From assembly GCA_000711775.1 (NCBI GenBank), contig ARYC01017767.1:47000-110999 (forward strand): DNA of 64,000 bases, in the 5' to 3' direction. The stretch comes from Oxytricha trifallax. Its lineage: Eukaryota; Ciliophora; Spirotrichea; Sporadotrichida; Oxytrichidae. A program made the translations under genes and the position numbers. Below, piece after piece: positions 17,339-29,067 of the stretch. Every line of letters begins with the position of its first letter. Position 1 is the first letter of the stretch. The notes beneath the pieces were generated by a model that was not told where the DNA came from, searched no databases, and was given only the letters and a program-made list of their open reading frames with translations.

Positions 17339-18239
17339 TATATATATAAATATATAATTTATTAGATTTTTTACTTTAGATATTGATTTGTATAATTAAA
17401 TTCAAAGATTCAAATTATTAATTAAAATATCTTATTTTTATATTTTTCCATCTAAATTACTGTCTAGCATTAAAGTAGGCATTTAACTGATAATTAGTTG
17501 GTTTTACTCTTAATTCCTAATTATCTAAGGGTTTTAATTTTCTGACATGAATTGATAAACTTTAATTTTATTCGTTGTTGATGGTTTCTTAGGTTATATG
17601 AATTATTCAATTAATTTAAATAAGGGAGTTTGATATAAATTTATATTAAAAAACTATTTAATCATATAAAGATAAGTATCAAATATCGATCATGAATTTT
17701 TTTTAAAAAAAAATTGTTTAAATTTATAAATTACAGAAAATATATTAACTTTTAACAATTAAAAATGGGAATGTTAGTTATTGCACTTAAAAGCAATTTT
17801 AGGTAAGTTTTTTTCCACTTTCATCTTATACTCAATTATTCATAATACTTTTACGAATCTTTATTTGCAAAACTTTTTAAGTATTTCAATATAGTGTAGG
17901 AGAGAATAATTAAACACATTAAATAAAAATACAATACAAAGCTTTCATAGTTGCGTGAATAAATGAGAGGAGATATAGTTAGATTGTAAAAGTTAAAATT
18001 TTACTTATAATTTATTGCTAACTTTTTAATCAGTAGGCATCTTTAATCCGCTAAAGCAGAACTGATTTGAGAAAGTTAAGAAAATAAATTTAAATTGAAA
18101 ATAATTCATTTCAGTTTGTAGATTGAGTGAAAGATTACTAATAATGCAAACGTATTTGAGCACTTTTATGTCCATATTTATATTTTCACTTATCAAAATT
18201 ATGACTGATACTCTTTAATTCAATTAAATTATTTCCTTA

Positions 18240-18505
18240 TGTTTTGTATTTTATCAATAATAAAGGTCTCTTACATAATGGTAAGGGATTTCCTCTCTCT
18301 GCCAACCCAAACAATAAGTCTAATTTGATATAAGATTTTTTATATAAGCTATGGGGAAAATAGTCAAGGAGAGAAATATATGAAATAGTAAAAAATTACG
18401 GCAAAGATGGGGATGTTGAAGATATCGAAAGTAAAAGTTCAAAACCGACTGATTATATCTATTTGGCTGGCTTAAACGCAGTTTTCATTTTGGTATATAT
18501 TTAAT
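18240..18505 (+). other. Coding-like islands, possible orphan MDSs
   Basis: Two plus-strand stretches have coding-like composition: ~18,245-18,325 (KGLLHNGKGFPLSANPNNKS) and ~18,375-18,490 (EIVKNYGKDGDVEDIES followed by KPTDYIYLAGLN). They stand out from the AT-rich background by their charged and small residues. No family is recognised and no joining repeat was found; they may be segments of a gene whose other parts lie elsewhere. Confidence 0.35.
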
Positions 18506-18862
18506 AATAATGATAGTCAAAAGATAAGTGGAAAATAATATAAAAATTAATATATACCCTTAATTAATTAAGAGAGGGAGACTAAGTGATACTTGGTAAC
18601 TTTATTGTAAATTATTATTAATATAATGATTATTTATAAATTGAATTAAATGATTAATTTTAAACCACATCGATATTAATTAAATTTCCTAATCATAAAT
18701 GAATATAATAACCTAAATGTTCTGATTGTATTTAAAGAGAAATTATATAAAATAATATAATTTTGATTGGATAGTTAATTTAATTCACATTTCCCTAAAT
18801 AATTTAAGTTATTTTATTTCTTTTTACTATATATCCCAATCAATATAGTTTAATAAAATAAA

Positions 18863-20416
18863 TTTATAAGATAGTATTTTTGAAGAATAAGTGAAATTTT
18901 AAATGGAATATAGAATTTGAATTTAAATGTACAAAAAGCAATTAAGAAAAAAGCATTTTCACAAATATAATTAAAGGTAGATTTTTCTCAAAGTATATTT
19001 ATCACATATACCCAAGATATTCTGAGTCTACAGCACAGCTGTGCGGTTTATCTGCAAATCTAAGCCTCCGCACATTTTTTTCGCACTATTTTCGGTTCTT
19101 AATTCACAGTGAACATCTAGGCTCTGTAGGCCTTATATATATAAATTCTTAATTATATTAATTATTATTTATTAAACTTATAAAAGTTTAATTATATATC
19201 TATTAATTTAATTTCTATATAAAGATTCCTTATTAAAGTTATCCATATTTAATTTTTAATAATTTTAAATTATTAAAACCTAATAATAATAATTAATATA
19301 ATTAAGAATTTATATAAAGTGAATTAAGCTATTTGAGAGTAAGTTTGAATAATTAATCAAAATTGTATATTGATTTAATGAGTAGATGAAGCACGATAAA
19401 GTCTTAATTAGGTCAGAATATAGTGATCTTTTACTATCAGGTTCTACTGTGACTGTCGACACATCTTAGAGATCGGTGCTAGTTTGGAACCTGATCCTTC
19501 ATGCATCAAAAGTAGCTCATCTTATCGTTGAATAGATGTAATCTCGATCACATCTCCATTTAAGACTGCCAATCAGTAGATCCTTAGAGAGGCCAAACTC
19601 CATTTTTACTCTTTGATTATTAATAATTTTGATTAGATTTATTAAATTAATTAGGCTGAGCTTTAATTTAACACATTTAATAAAAAATTAAATCAGACAT
19701 CTATAATAAAATTTCTCTATAGATTAAAACGATTAACATGATTATTATTTTAAAACCATTAAAACTTTAAAAATTTTAATCAGCCTAATTAATTTAATAA
19801 ACTAATCAAAATTATTAATAATCAAAGAGTAAAAATGGAGGTTTGGCCTCTCTAAGGATCTACTGATTGGCAGTCTTAAATGGAGATGTGATCGAGATTA
19901 CATCTATTCAACGATAAGATGAGCTACTTTTGATGCATGAAGGATCAGGTTCCAAACTAGCACCGATCTCTAAGATGTGTCGACAGTCACAGTAGAACCT
20001 GATAGTAAAAGATCACTATATTCTGACCTAATTAAGACTTTATCGTGCTTCATCTACTCATTAAATCAATATACAATTTTGATTAATTATTCAAACTTAC
20101 TCTCAAATAGCTTAAGGGGTTTTATATAAGGCCTACAGAGCCTAAATGTACACTGTGAATTAAGAACCGAAAATAGTGCGAAAAAAATGTGAGGAGGCTT
20201 AGAAATGCAGATAAACCGCACAGCTGAGATGTCGACTCAGAATATCTTGGGTATATGTGATAAATATACTTTGAGAAAAATCTACCTCAAATTTGGCCAC
20301 TCTAAGCTAAATTTGAAAAAAAGCTTTTTTCTTAATTGCTTTTTGTACATTTAAATTCAAATTCTATATTCCATTTAAAATTTCACTTATTCTTCAAAAA
20401 TACTATCTTATAAAAT
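18863..20416. repeat. ~1.55 kb long inverted repeat with short spacer (family R)
   Basis: The left arm (~18,863-19,655) and right arm (~19,783-20,416) are reverse complements with high identity, around a spacer of about 130 bp. The outer ends match at TTATAAGATAGTATTTTTG. The left arm is longer because it carries a ~180 bp insertion at ~19,136-19,316 that is absent from the right arm; a small A/T-rich difference also lies near 18,955 and 20,300. No coding frame is evident. Unrelated in sequence to the other palindromes of the window. Confidence 0.85.
19136..19316. mobile_element. ~180 bp MITE nested in the large palindrome
   Basis: The insertion begins TATATAAATTCTTAATTATA and ends with the reverse complement of that sequence, giving inverted ends of about 32 bp. 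The opposite palindrome arm reads straight across (GGCCTTATATAAA), so it serves as an unoccupied site and shows that the element inserted after the palindrome formed, probably at a TA-rich target. Confidence 0.75.
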
Positions 20417-22842
20417 TAAATAATCCAATTTATAATTAAATAAATTTAAATATTAAGAAATTATGTTTGTTTACAGATCCTTAGAAATGAGATTTTATTT
20501 ATTCCAAAGTTTTTTTATGTATGAATTAATTCATGATATACCCATATTTATATTTTTAGTTTTTAACATTGTAAAGATTATTTTAAGTTAAATTCTTCAC
20601 TCTCCATATTGAAATAAAAAGGTTAAAAACCCTAAAAAAAAGATCTTATATACCTTTAAAACTTGAAATATCTTATAAAAATATAAAACCTTAAGATATT
20701 ATTATATTGAGCAAGATTTATTCTAAATATAAGAGAATGTATAATAAATAAAAGCATTTTAACTTAAAAGTTAGAATGTAATTTTTTAAGTAAATTATTT
20801 AATGTCTAATATAAATTAACGGAGGGGTGAATTTGTTTTGCATAAAAAATTTATTTATAAATTCACGATTATAAATATAAACTTAAATTTAGGAAAAATT
20901 ATTCAATCATAAACCCTTCTTAATATAAAATAAAATTGATTTAATATTATATACATTGTAAAGATTTTATGCCTTGAGAAAAAATTGATAGAGTATGGAT
21001 TCCATCACTATTAAACAAATATTCTATTATTTTGTGGGATATTTAAACTTTTCATGTTTATTTTATGCTGCAATTAATATTTTAGCAATTTCATATAAAT
21101 CATTATATTTAAAAAAACTAATTTCTAAATGGAAACTTTAAATATTTTTATTAACAAAATAATTTAATATTTGGATTAAGCTATTCTGTGGTGACTTTCA
21201 AATATCTTTTTAATATAGATTTACAGATTTTTTAATTAATTTCTAATATTTAATAACAACTTTTATGAAAGATTTTATGATTATAATTATATAAAACATG
21301 TTAATATCTTAATAAGAAATTTATGATTATTGCATAAAAATTAATTTTATTGAATCAATTTTTTTAAAAAAATTATTATCAATGAGGGGAATAAGTCATA
21401 TACCCTCAAGCTATTGAATTCATTTCTTAATGTTATATTAACTCTGAGATATTATTGATAAAATCTATTTGATAAGAAGTTTTTTCTTTTAATAAGTAAT
21501 TAAACAACTGATATACTTGGTCAAAAATCATATGTAAAATTATATTTATTTAATTAATTTTTCAAAATAACTGTCATTTACTATAGATAGAGGTGTAACT
21601 TGAATAATTATTAAATTAAAAGTATTTGATTAAAGCAAAGTGATCATATAAACATCCAATTTATATTTGTAAAATTGATATCTTTAAATCTTAGTAAAAA
21701 GACATTAAACTTGAAAATTTATAATTAATCAATATATAATTAAGTAACTTATAGAATTTAAATTTTGTTCTAAGAATTATTGATAATTTAAAAATATTTT
21801 AAAATTCTGCTTCTTAATTATATTAATTATTGTGCCTCTAATTATTCTCTTCATTAAATTAATAGTAAATATTATTTAAAAATAAAATTCAAATACCTAA
21901 TTTAATTAATATTCATTATCCCATATTTAATAAGTCTCAGGCAGATTTTAATTGTGCTAATCATCCCTCTCACTCAAAAATTAAACTATTATCAATATAA
22001 TATAAATTTCAATAGATTAAGTAAAAAAACAAATTAAATTAATAAAAAATCGTTAAATTATATTATGAATTATAATTAATTAGTTATATAGTAATTTAAA
22101 TTTCATGTTTAAGTTATTGAAAATATCAATGAAATAAAATTGATAATTTAAAAGAATCAAAGTTTATTTAATAATTACATAAATTTTTGGGCATTTGAAC
22201 TTAAAATATATCAAATGAAATAAATTTTCGAAAAATAACATCAGGATTACATAAAGTTTTTTTGTTTTTTTAACAAAAATGTATTTTTATTTAATTTACA
22301 AAAATTATAAATTTTGAAACTTAAATTATACAAAATTAAATAAAGTATTGGAAATATAAATCTAAAAAATTTATGATAGCTGAAGTTTGAACTTTTTAAC
22401 AAAGACAATACAATTTTAATTTGGCTTTGAAATTAGATATAGAGCTTTGCACTACTTCTCTACTTTTATCAGATCTTGAACATGAATTTATATGGTTGAC
22501 CTTATTTGAAAGACTAAAAACATTAATTTAATATAAGAATATTTAAAATCATGACATTTCGCTTAGAGATTTTTCCAAATAAAAATAAATAATATTTCAA
22601 TTCATTAATTTATATTTATTTCATTTAGTATAATAAACATTTACACTTTATATTCTATATTAATAACTATTTTTTTTTGTTATTATTTATTAAAAGTAAA
22701 ATATATATGTATATTTAGCAATAATTGACTCTTTCTAATTACAACTTTTAATTAATTAATATACAATATTTTATTAAAACTGCTTTGTTTGAGTAAATTT
22801 CATAATTCATTGATCCTTAAGATTATTTAGATGGATTATGAA
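20417..22842. other. Gene-free AT-rich germline DNA
   Basis: About 2.4 kb of AT-rich sequence with no supportable gene or repeat structure. Confidence 0.6.
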
Positions 22843-24755
22843 AAAGATTCGGGTGTTGACGTCCGTGCCTCCCAGCACCGTCAGGGCCTCCCACCAACGT
22901 CATGGCCTCCCAGAGAGGGGGTGACGGCCGTGCCTCCCAGCAACGTCAGGGCCTCCCAGCAAAAGTCAGGACCTCCCAGAAGCATCATGGCCTCCCAAAA
23001 GTTATTATAATAAAGATAATAAAATCTTTTTATATAACTCAATTAAACTTTAGTTTAGTTCAAATTATACTAATTTTTAATAAAAATTTCTTTATTAGTA
23101 CAAACTTAAAAAGACAACTAATATAATTTTAATATTATTTTTCAAAAGTTAACATTTCAAAAATCTATTTTATTAATAAATTATTCCCATTTTCTAGAAT
23201 GATCCAAATTTCATTAATATTCTATTGAATTTTTATTTAAGAACTTAAAATCATATCGCAAGTATGATCAATATTTAGAATAGTGATATCATTATTTATA
23301 AATTTTAATTAAAACATTTTTTCTAAAATTAGTTATATTCTATAATTGTTTTCATATTTAGAACCTTATAGATAATGTTATTTTTTACACAGGTTTATCC
23401 TTTGAAAAATAGTGTAATTTTACAATATCTATACTTTAAACCTTTTATTTGCTTACATTTACACATTACACTTAAAAATTTAATTGTTAGTATCTTCAAT
23501 TTTAATAAAACAATTTAACATAGGAAATTTTGATATATTCCTGAAACTTAGTAATTATAATTTTAAACATTATATTGTTATACATTAATTTTAAGTTTAT
23601 ATTCATTTATTATTTGTTCTAAAACTAACAATAATCTAAATACTTAACTAATTACTAAAATAATTAGCGTTTATCACTCAAAAACTTCTATATTAACGAT
23701 TTTTAATGAATATTTTTTATTATTTTTGATCTCTTAAACATTAATAATATTTATCATTAATTAACATCCGAATTTTATAAATTTATGGTACTTATATTAA
23801 TATATGCGTATTTTTTCAGGAAGTTGAAATATAGGTTTTTAGTTTGTACAATTTTAATGATGATTATTAAAGATTAGATAACTGACTTTAGCGACAAAAT
23901 ATCATAGTAAATAAAGATATATGTTAAATAATTGAAAGTTTATTGCAGTTAAGGTTTCAAGTGAAACAGATAGTTTACAGTTTAAAAAGTAACTTATAAT
24001 ATACTTTAAATTATTGAAAATAAAAAATTCATAATACTAGTTCTTAAATAATGAAAAAAGTTTAGTAAGTTGTCCTCAATATTACCATTTAATTAAGTTT
24101 AAATTCATATATCCATAAATATTTTTTTTACTTAATTCTTTAATAATATGATATAAGCTATTAGTTAAAATTAAATATTTTATTTAGCAATATACTTTTT
24201 GTAAACATTAATCAATATCCTAGGTTATTATTTATTAAAATACGCATTTATATTGTTTAAAAGATTAATTTAACGCGACATTGTTTTCTTGAATATGTAG
24301 AAAAGTTAATTTATACTTCTTTGTAACACACCTGCATGTTACCCAAATTGCTAAGGAGAAGATTCTGAAATAATTTCAACCTCAATTAATACATTTTTAA
24401 AAATGAAAAATTACTACCAATACACCAATGATATTTTTCTCTATTATTTGTTTGGTATTTGGGAACTCACCCAAATTTTAGGGAAAAAAAGTTGTTTTTT
24501 TTTAATGAAACTGTAAAACTAATGATAAAAAAAATTTTTAATTCTAAAATTTCTATCAAATTATCATTGTGTTATTGATAAAAAAATGTGGGAGGCCCTG
24601 ACGTTGGTGGGAGGCCCTGATGTGACTGGGAGGTCTCGACTTTTGGTGGGAGGCCATGAAGCCCTTTGGGAGAACCTGACGATACTGGGAGGCCCTGACG
24701 TTGGTGGGAGGCCCTGACGGTGCTGGGAGGCACGGACGTCAACACCCAAAGATTC
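22843..24755. mobile_element. 1.9 kb foldback-like transposon with 8 bp target duplication
   Basis: The direct repeat AAAGATTC at 22,843-22,850 and 24,748-24,755 flanks an element of 1,897 bp (22,851-24,747). Its ends are inverted repeats beginning GGGTGTTGACGTCCGTGCCT, identical over the first 52 bp. Next to each end is an array of a 19 bp unit (consensus CGTCAGGGCCTCCCACCAA): about 7 copies at 22,860-23,000 and about 8 inverted copies at 24,587-24,739. The 1.6 kb interior is AT-rich and has no transposase-like frame. An 8 bp duplication is typical of hAT and P-type transposases, so I infer a non-autonomous element mobilised in trans. The GC-rich repeat arrays stand out strongly from the background. 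Confidence 0.88.
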
Positions 24756-26637
24756 TTAATAAATAATTTAAGAAAGTATGATAATGAAAAGATGAATTAA
24801 CTAAAAATAAAAGATGATTAAAGCTTAATTAGAATTATGTTGAAAATTTGAGAATCATAAATAAGATAATTATTAAAGAAATTAACAATTCTTAGAGAAA
24901 CAAGAATTTACTTGCTATTTTATGCTTCAGAAGTTTATTCCTATGATAAATGATAAAAAATATAGTTTTTTTCCTCAATTATTAATACTCTTATGTACTA
25001 AAGTACAAGTTTTATTACATTAAGTCTAAAAATTCAAAAAATAGTGTTAAACATTTATAAAGATTCAATGGTATAGTTTAATCGCAAATTTTTAATACTA
25101 TTTTATTTTAAGTTTTTTGTATATTTTCATTTAAGTATTATTAAATTCATTAAATTTTCAGATTAAATTTTATTTATTTTAAATAAATTCATTTAAATTT
25201 TAAAGAATCCATTTAATATTACAAATAACTATTTAAACTTAAAATTAGAAATTTTTTAAGTTAATTTATTTTAAAAAATTATGACATTATCACTTAATCC
25301 TCAATTAATACTGTTAAATTTATAAGCTTTAATTTTTTTCTTTTTAAGGAAAATACTGTTATTCTTGCTTTTAACTACTCCCAATCATGTTAAATAAATA
25401 TATAATAAATTGTTGCATTATTTAATAACCTGAGAAAGCAAGTGGATTGAGCAAGTAGGTGTGGGGGTTGGACTCGGCTAAAAAACAATGGAGAAAACAT
25501 AATTTTTCAATTACTTTATAGCTAATTTTTTCAGTCGATCTCTAAAACCATACATTAAAGAATCACAAATTTTTATTGAAAAAAGTTTAAAACATTCCAA
25601 AAAAGTATTTTCTTACTGATGGGTCCTTTTTAGTATAAAATTATCTGGTAAGGAAAAAAAATTACCTTCAGTTGAGTTATTAAATATATTAGAAGTTTCT
25701 AATTAAATTTTAATATCTTCATATTAATTTCTCTAATTCACTAATTCTATAATAAATTATTTTTACAATCTCAATTTCATCCTTATTTTTAACATGATGA
25801 TATTAGATAAGTTTCTCTTTACTGATCATAAATTGTTCAGAGAAGGCCAAATCTTTCAATTTTTTCTCCTAAATTAAAAAGTGGATTAAGATCAAGACTT
25901 TTGCAATGACCTAATTTGAAAAAATATAGGGATTTGCAACAACAAAAAAATATAAAATGTTTTAATCCATACAATAAACTTTACTTCAGTAGACTTACCT
26001 TAATATATAATTGTTCCTTATTTTCATCATTTAAATAAGTTGAGATATTCTAGAACTCAGAGTTATTCTTAAATTAAATTTTAATTTAATTTCTTATATT
26101 GAAAATACTCTAATTTTATTCTAAGAGGAAAAGTTTTACAATTGTTAGTTAAGAAATAAATGAGATTAATGATAGTCATTCAAAAATATCCTCTCAAATG
26201 GTTCATATATTTGACCTAGATTTCTTTGTGCTAAATATGCCATAAACTATGTATTTTTTTATTTTACTTTTTTAATTAAATTCTATAGTTAATATAAAAT
26301 AAATTTATTTATGTTCTCTGTATATATTTATAAGAATTATTTATCTTTTTAAATTTCAAAAAAGATTAAAGAGATCTCTTTGACAAATCAAATATATCGC
26401 TTTTCATATTTAATGTTGAATAACAATATTTAATAAAATACTATAAATTAAAATATATAATTGAAGACAACATCTATAAAGGGAAAAATTTAGGATTTAA
26501 AAAAAATCTTATGTTGATATATTTTCAATTAAAAACGAATTATTTAGAATAAAATATATAAAGATAGTTCAATAATTAATTAAAAGATTGACTTATCCTA
26601 CTTTAATATTATAAAAAATTATATAATAATTTGCAAA
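24756..26637. other. AT-rich spacer without recognised genes
   Basis: Nothing supportable. A small GC-richer patch at ~25,435-25,495 has no ORF or RNA fold that I can identify. Confidence 0.5.
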
Positions 26638-28181
26638 ATGGGAAATGATTTTGACTATTTTGAGTTTATGCAGTGGATTTTCATTGTTATTCAGCTTTTA
26701 GCACTTATCATCTATATTTACTATGTGCTCAAGTACGCTTAAAAATTTGGAAAGTAAATTGATTTTCTCACAATAAGCAGTTTCATAATTTACCTTTTTC
26801 ATAATATGTGTGTTAAACAAGAAAATATGAGATTGATTTCTTAAAAACGAATAAAATTTTTTGACTAAATTTTAATTATTAAATGCTGGTGCTATCTATA
26901 TTCTTGAAAATATTCCTGAGATCAATAGCCATGATAGGTATGAATCTGAAGGGTTCAAGCCTTTCTAATTACGAGCTAATAGCATCTGACGATGACAGTC
27001 TATCCTGCACATATAACATGAGTGGACAACTTGCAACTTATTTCTTTTAGCTGTCTCTCTTTGTACAAATTAAAAAAATAGACTAAATAATTTAGTCCTT
27101 ATTGTTAAATATTTTTTTCTCAATCTCAATGATTTAGTCTATAATTAAATTCATTTTTAATAAATTTATTGTAAACTCTATTAGATGGATTGGACTAGTC
27201 CTCTCACATAAAAATATCCAATTAAGCGATCTGTCGTCATACCTCTGCAAATTTTTAATAGCCTTTGAGCTCCTGTTTATAACAGCTGTTACTATATTTA
27301 ACTCAGCCATGCTTTGCACACCACTAAACGGAAGTGACACAACTTATAAACTTTCCTTGATTTTGTTTGGTCTCGGGATTTAAATCATGAATATCTTCAT
27401 TATTTTCACTTATGCGTATTCCTGCTACTTTTTCTACTAATTTCACAAGAAGCAAGCTAAGGAGGTTAATAAGTTTACAACGAATGAAGAGAGACTTTAA
27501 ATTAAGACGAGTTCTAGGCAAATCACGCTGTTCTTTATTTTAATGATTTTGATAATTATATTGAGATAGATACCTTATATGAGTTACATGTTCACTCAAC
27601 TATTCGAAGATTAAAAGGAAATATAATGGTCTGCTTTTGTGTACTCAACCCTCTATTTTATACCTGAACTTGCGCTTATCGCCGTTATGTCCCAGTCCAT
27701 TAAGTGGTCTTTATATACATACTAGAAATACAAAGTTTAAGTACTGGATAAAAGAGAGACTTTAGAATCTGATTCATCACTGAGGCAAAGAGATTCTAAC
27801 TTTATTTGCAATAAGATTAAGAAATGTCTTAAAAATCAGCATTATTATTGGCAATTAAATCGATTTTAAATTTTCAATATTTATGTCAAATTTTATGATT
27901 CAATTACCGACACAGAGAGAGCAAATGCAGCATATCTAGATAAATCAGAACTTTTCTATGCCATAGCAAATGACGATTCTTTCTCATAAAATAACAATTA
28001 AAATCACATTTAGAACAGCTAACATACAATCTTACATCTGCAAAATTAATAACAATAGTCATCACTAATTTAGCAGCATTTACTTTAAAATGGGTAATAT
28101 TAAAATAATTCCTCTGTTTTATCAAGAAGAGATGTTGACATGATGGTTAGAAGAATTAATGCTTTCTCAGCTAATGACTGA
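26638..28181 (+). CDS. Multi-pass membrane protein, 7TM-like
   Basis: Starts ATG at 26,638 (MGNDFDYFEFMQWIFIVIQL) and ends TGA at 28,179-28,181. With TAA/TAG as Gln it encodes several hydrophobic helices: WIFIVIQLLALIIYIYYVL, then LVLSIFLKIFLRSIAMIG, FLIAFELLFITAVTIF, LSLILFGLGIQIMNIFIIF, ITLFFILMILIIIL and FVYSTLYFIPELALIAVM, consistent with about seven passes. A hydrophilic, Gln/Asn-rich C-terminal tail of roughly 120 residues follows (…HLQNQQQQSSLIQQ…NAFSAND). At least two IESs interrupt it; one (27,061-27,173) has a clear TTGTA pointer, another near 26,790-26,885 is unresolved. The pattern of helices and loops resembles eukaryotic 7TM receptor-like proteins, but I see no diagnostic motif and cannot name a family. 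Confidence 0.75.
27061..27173 (+). other. IES with pointer TTGTA (membrane protein gene)
   Basis: TTGTA is repeated at 27,061-27,065 and 27,169-27,173; joining gives LSLFVNSIRWIGLVL in frame, removing 108 bp. Confidence 0.75.
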
Positions 28182-29067
28182 AATTGTTTTAAATTTGTTT
28201 TTGTATTTTTTTTAAATTAATGGGGTTCCATTTTTTATATAAAAGTTTAATAATGATTTTAAGTCTTTTATTTACTCTTTTTATCATAACAAAATAATTA
28301 TTATGACAACCTTAGATCTATACTTTTGAGGGAAAGTGTATAAATAAGCAATGAGAGATTATTAAATTAAAATCAAAACAGTATAATACAAAATATAAAT
28401 AATAGAAATACGGGATAGGTTTCTGCTGTACCTAGAATGACTGATTCGATTTAAATTGATATGTCTCAGTGACAAAATATTATAAAATATTAAACATGAT
28501 ATTAAAATTAAGTTAGTAAAATAATCATGGAGTAAGAGAAAGATTATTTATTGTATAAATTTTTGTTTTATCAACATCAAACAAGTAATTTTAATTTTTT
28601 CGATTTAATTAATTTACATAATCTATATTTATAAACTTATTAGTACCTATTTACTGATATGTGCATCATTTTAAGGTAAAAATTGTAAAATAAATAAATA
28701 AATAAAAACAAATTTATTTGTTTCATTCAACCTTTAAAAAAAACTTATAATGATCATAATAATTTTCCTTATTATTATTATTATTATTTAATGCTGTACG
28801 GAATTTAATACTGGGGCTTAAGCCAGCCAGTTTTTATATAATCAGATATTCATACTTTGATTTTTTTCCTTATCATATCTATAGAATAAATATGTCAGAA
28901 ATCTCTTAATTAAAATAAATTGATTTTAAATGCATTCTTATTTTTTATTTCATTTATAAGTAGAAATATCTAAATTTACAAAACAACTCGAAAAAACATT
29001 TCGAAAAAGTGTATTTAAAATTTGCGATGATTATTTATTATTAATAGCTCTGAAACTCTCTAAGATT
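28182..29067. other. Convergent intergenic spacer
   Basis: AT-rich spacer between the 3' ends of the membrane protein and arrestin-like genes. It contains a short ATT microsatellite at about 28,771-28,790; no gene is seen. Confidence 0.6.

Noticed and set aside
24564-24749. 61-codon ORF and its counterpart at 22,902-23,126
   Set aside because: Both are translations of the 19 bp repeat arrays in the foldback element; the repeating 'RASQ/GLP' pattern is a by-product.
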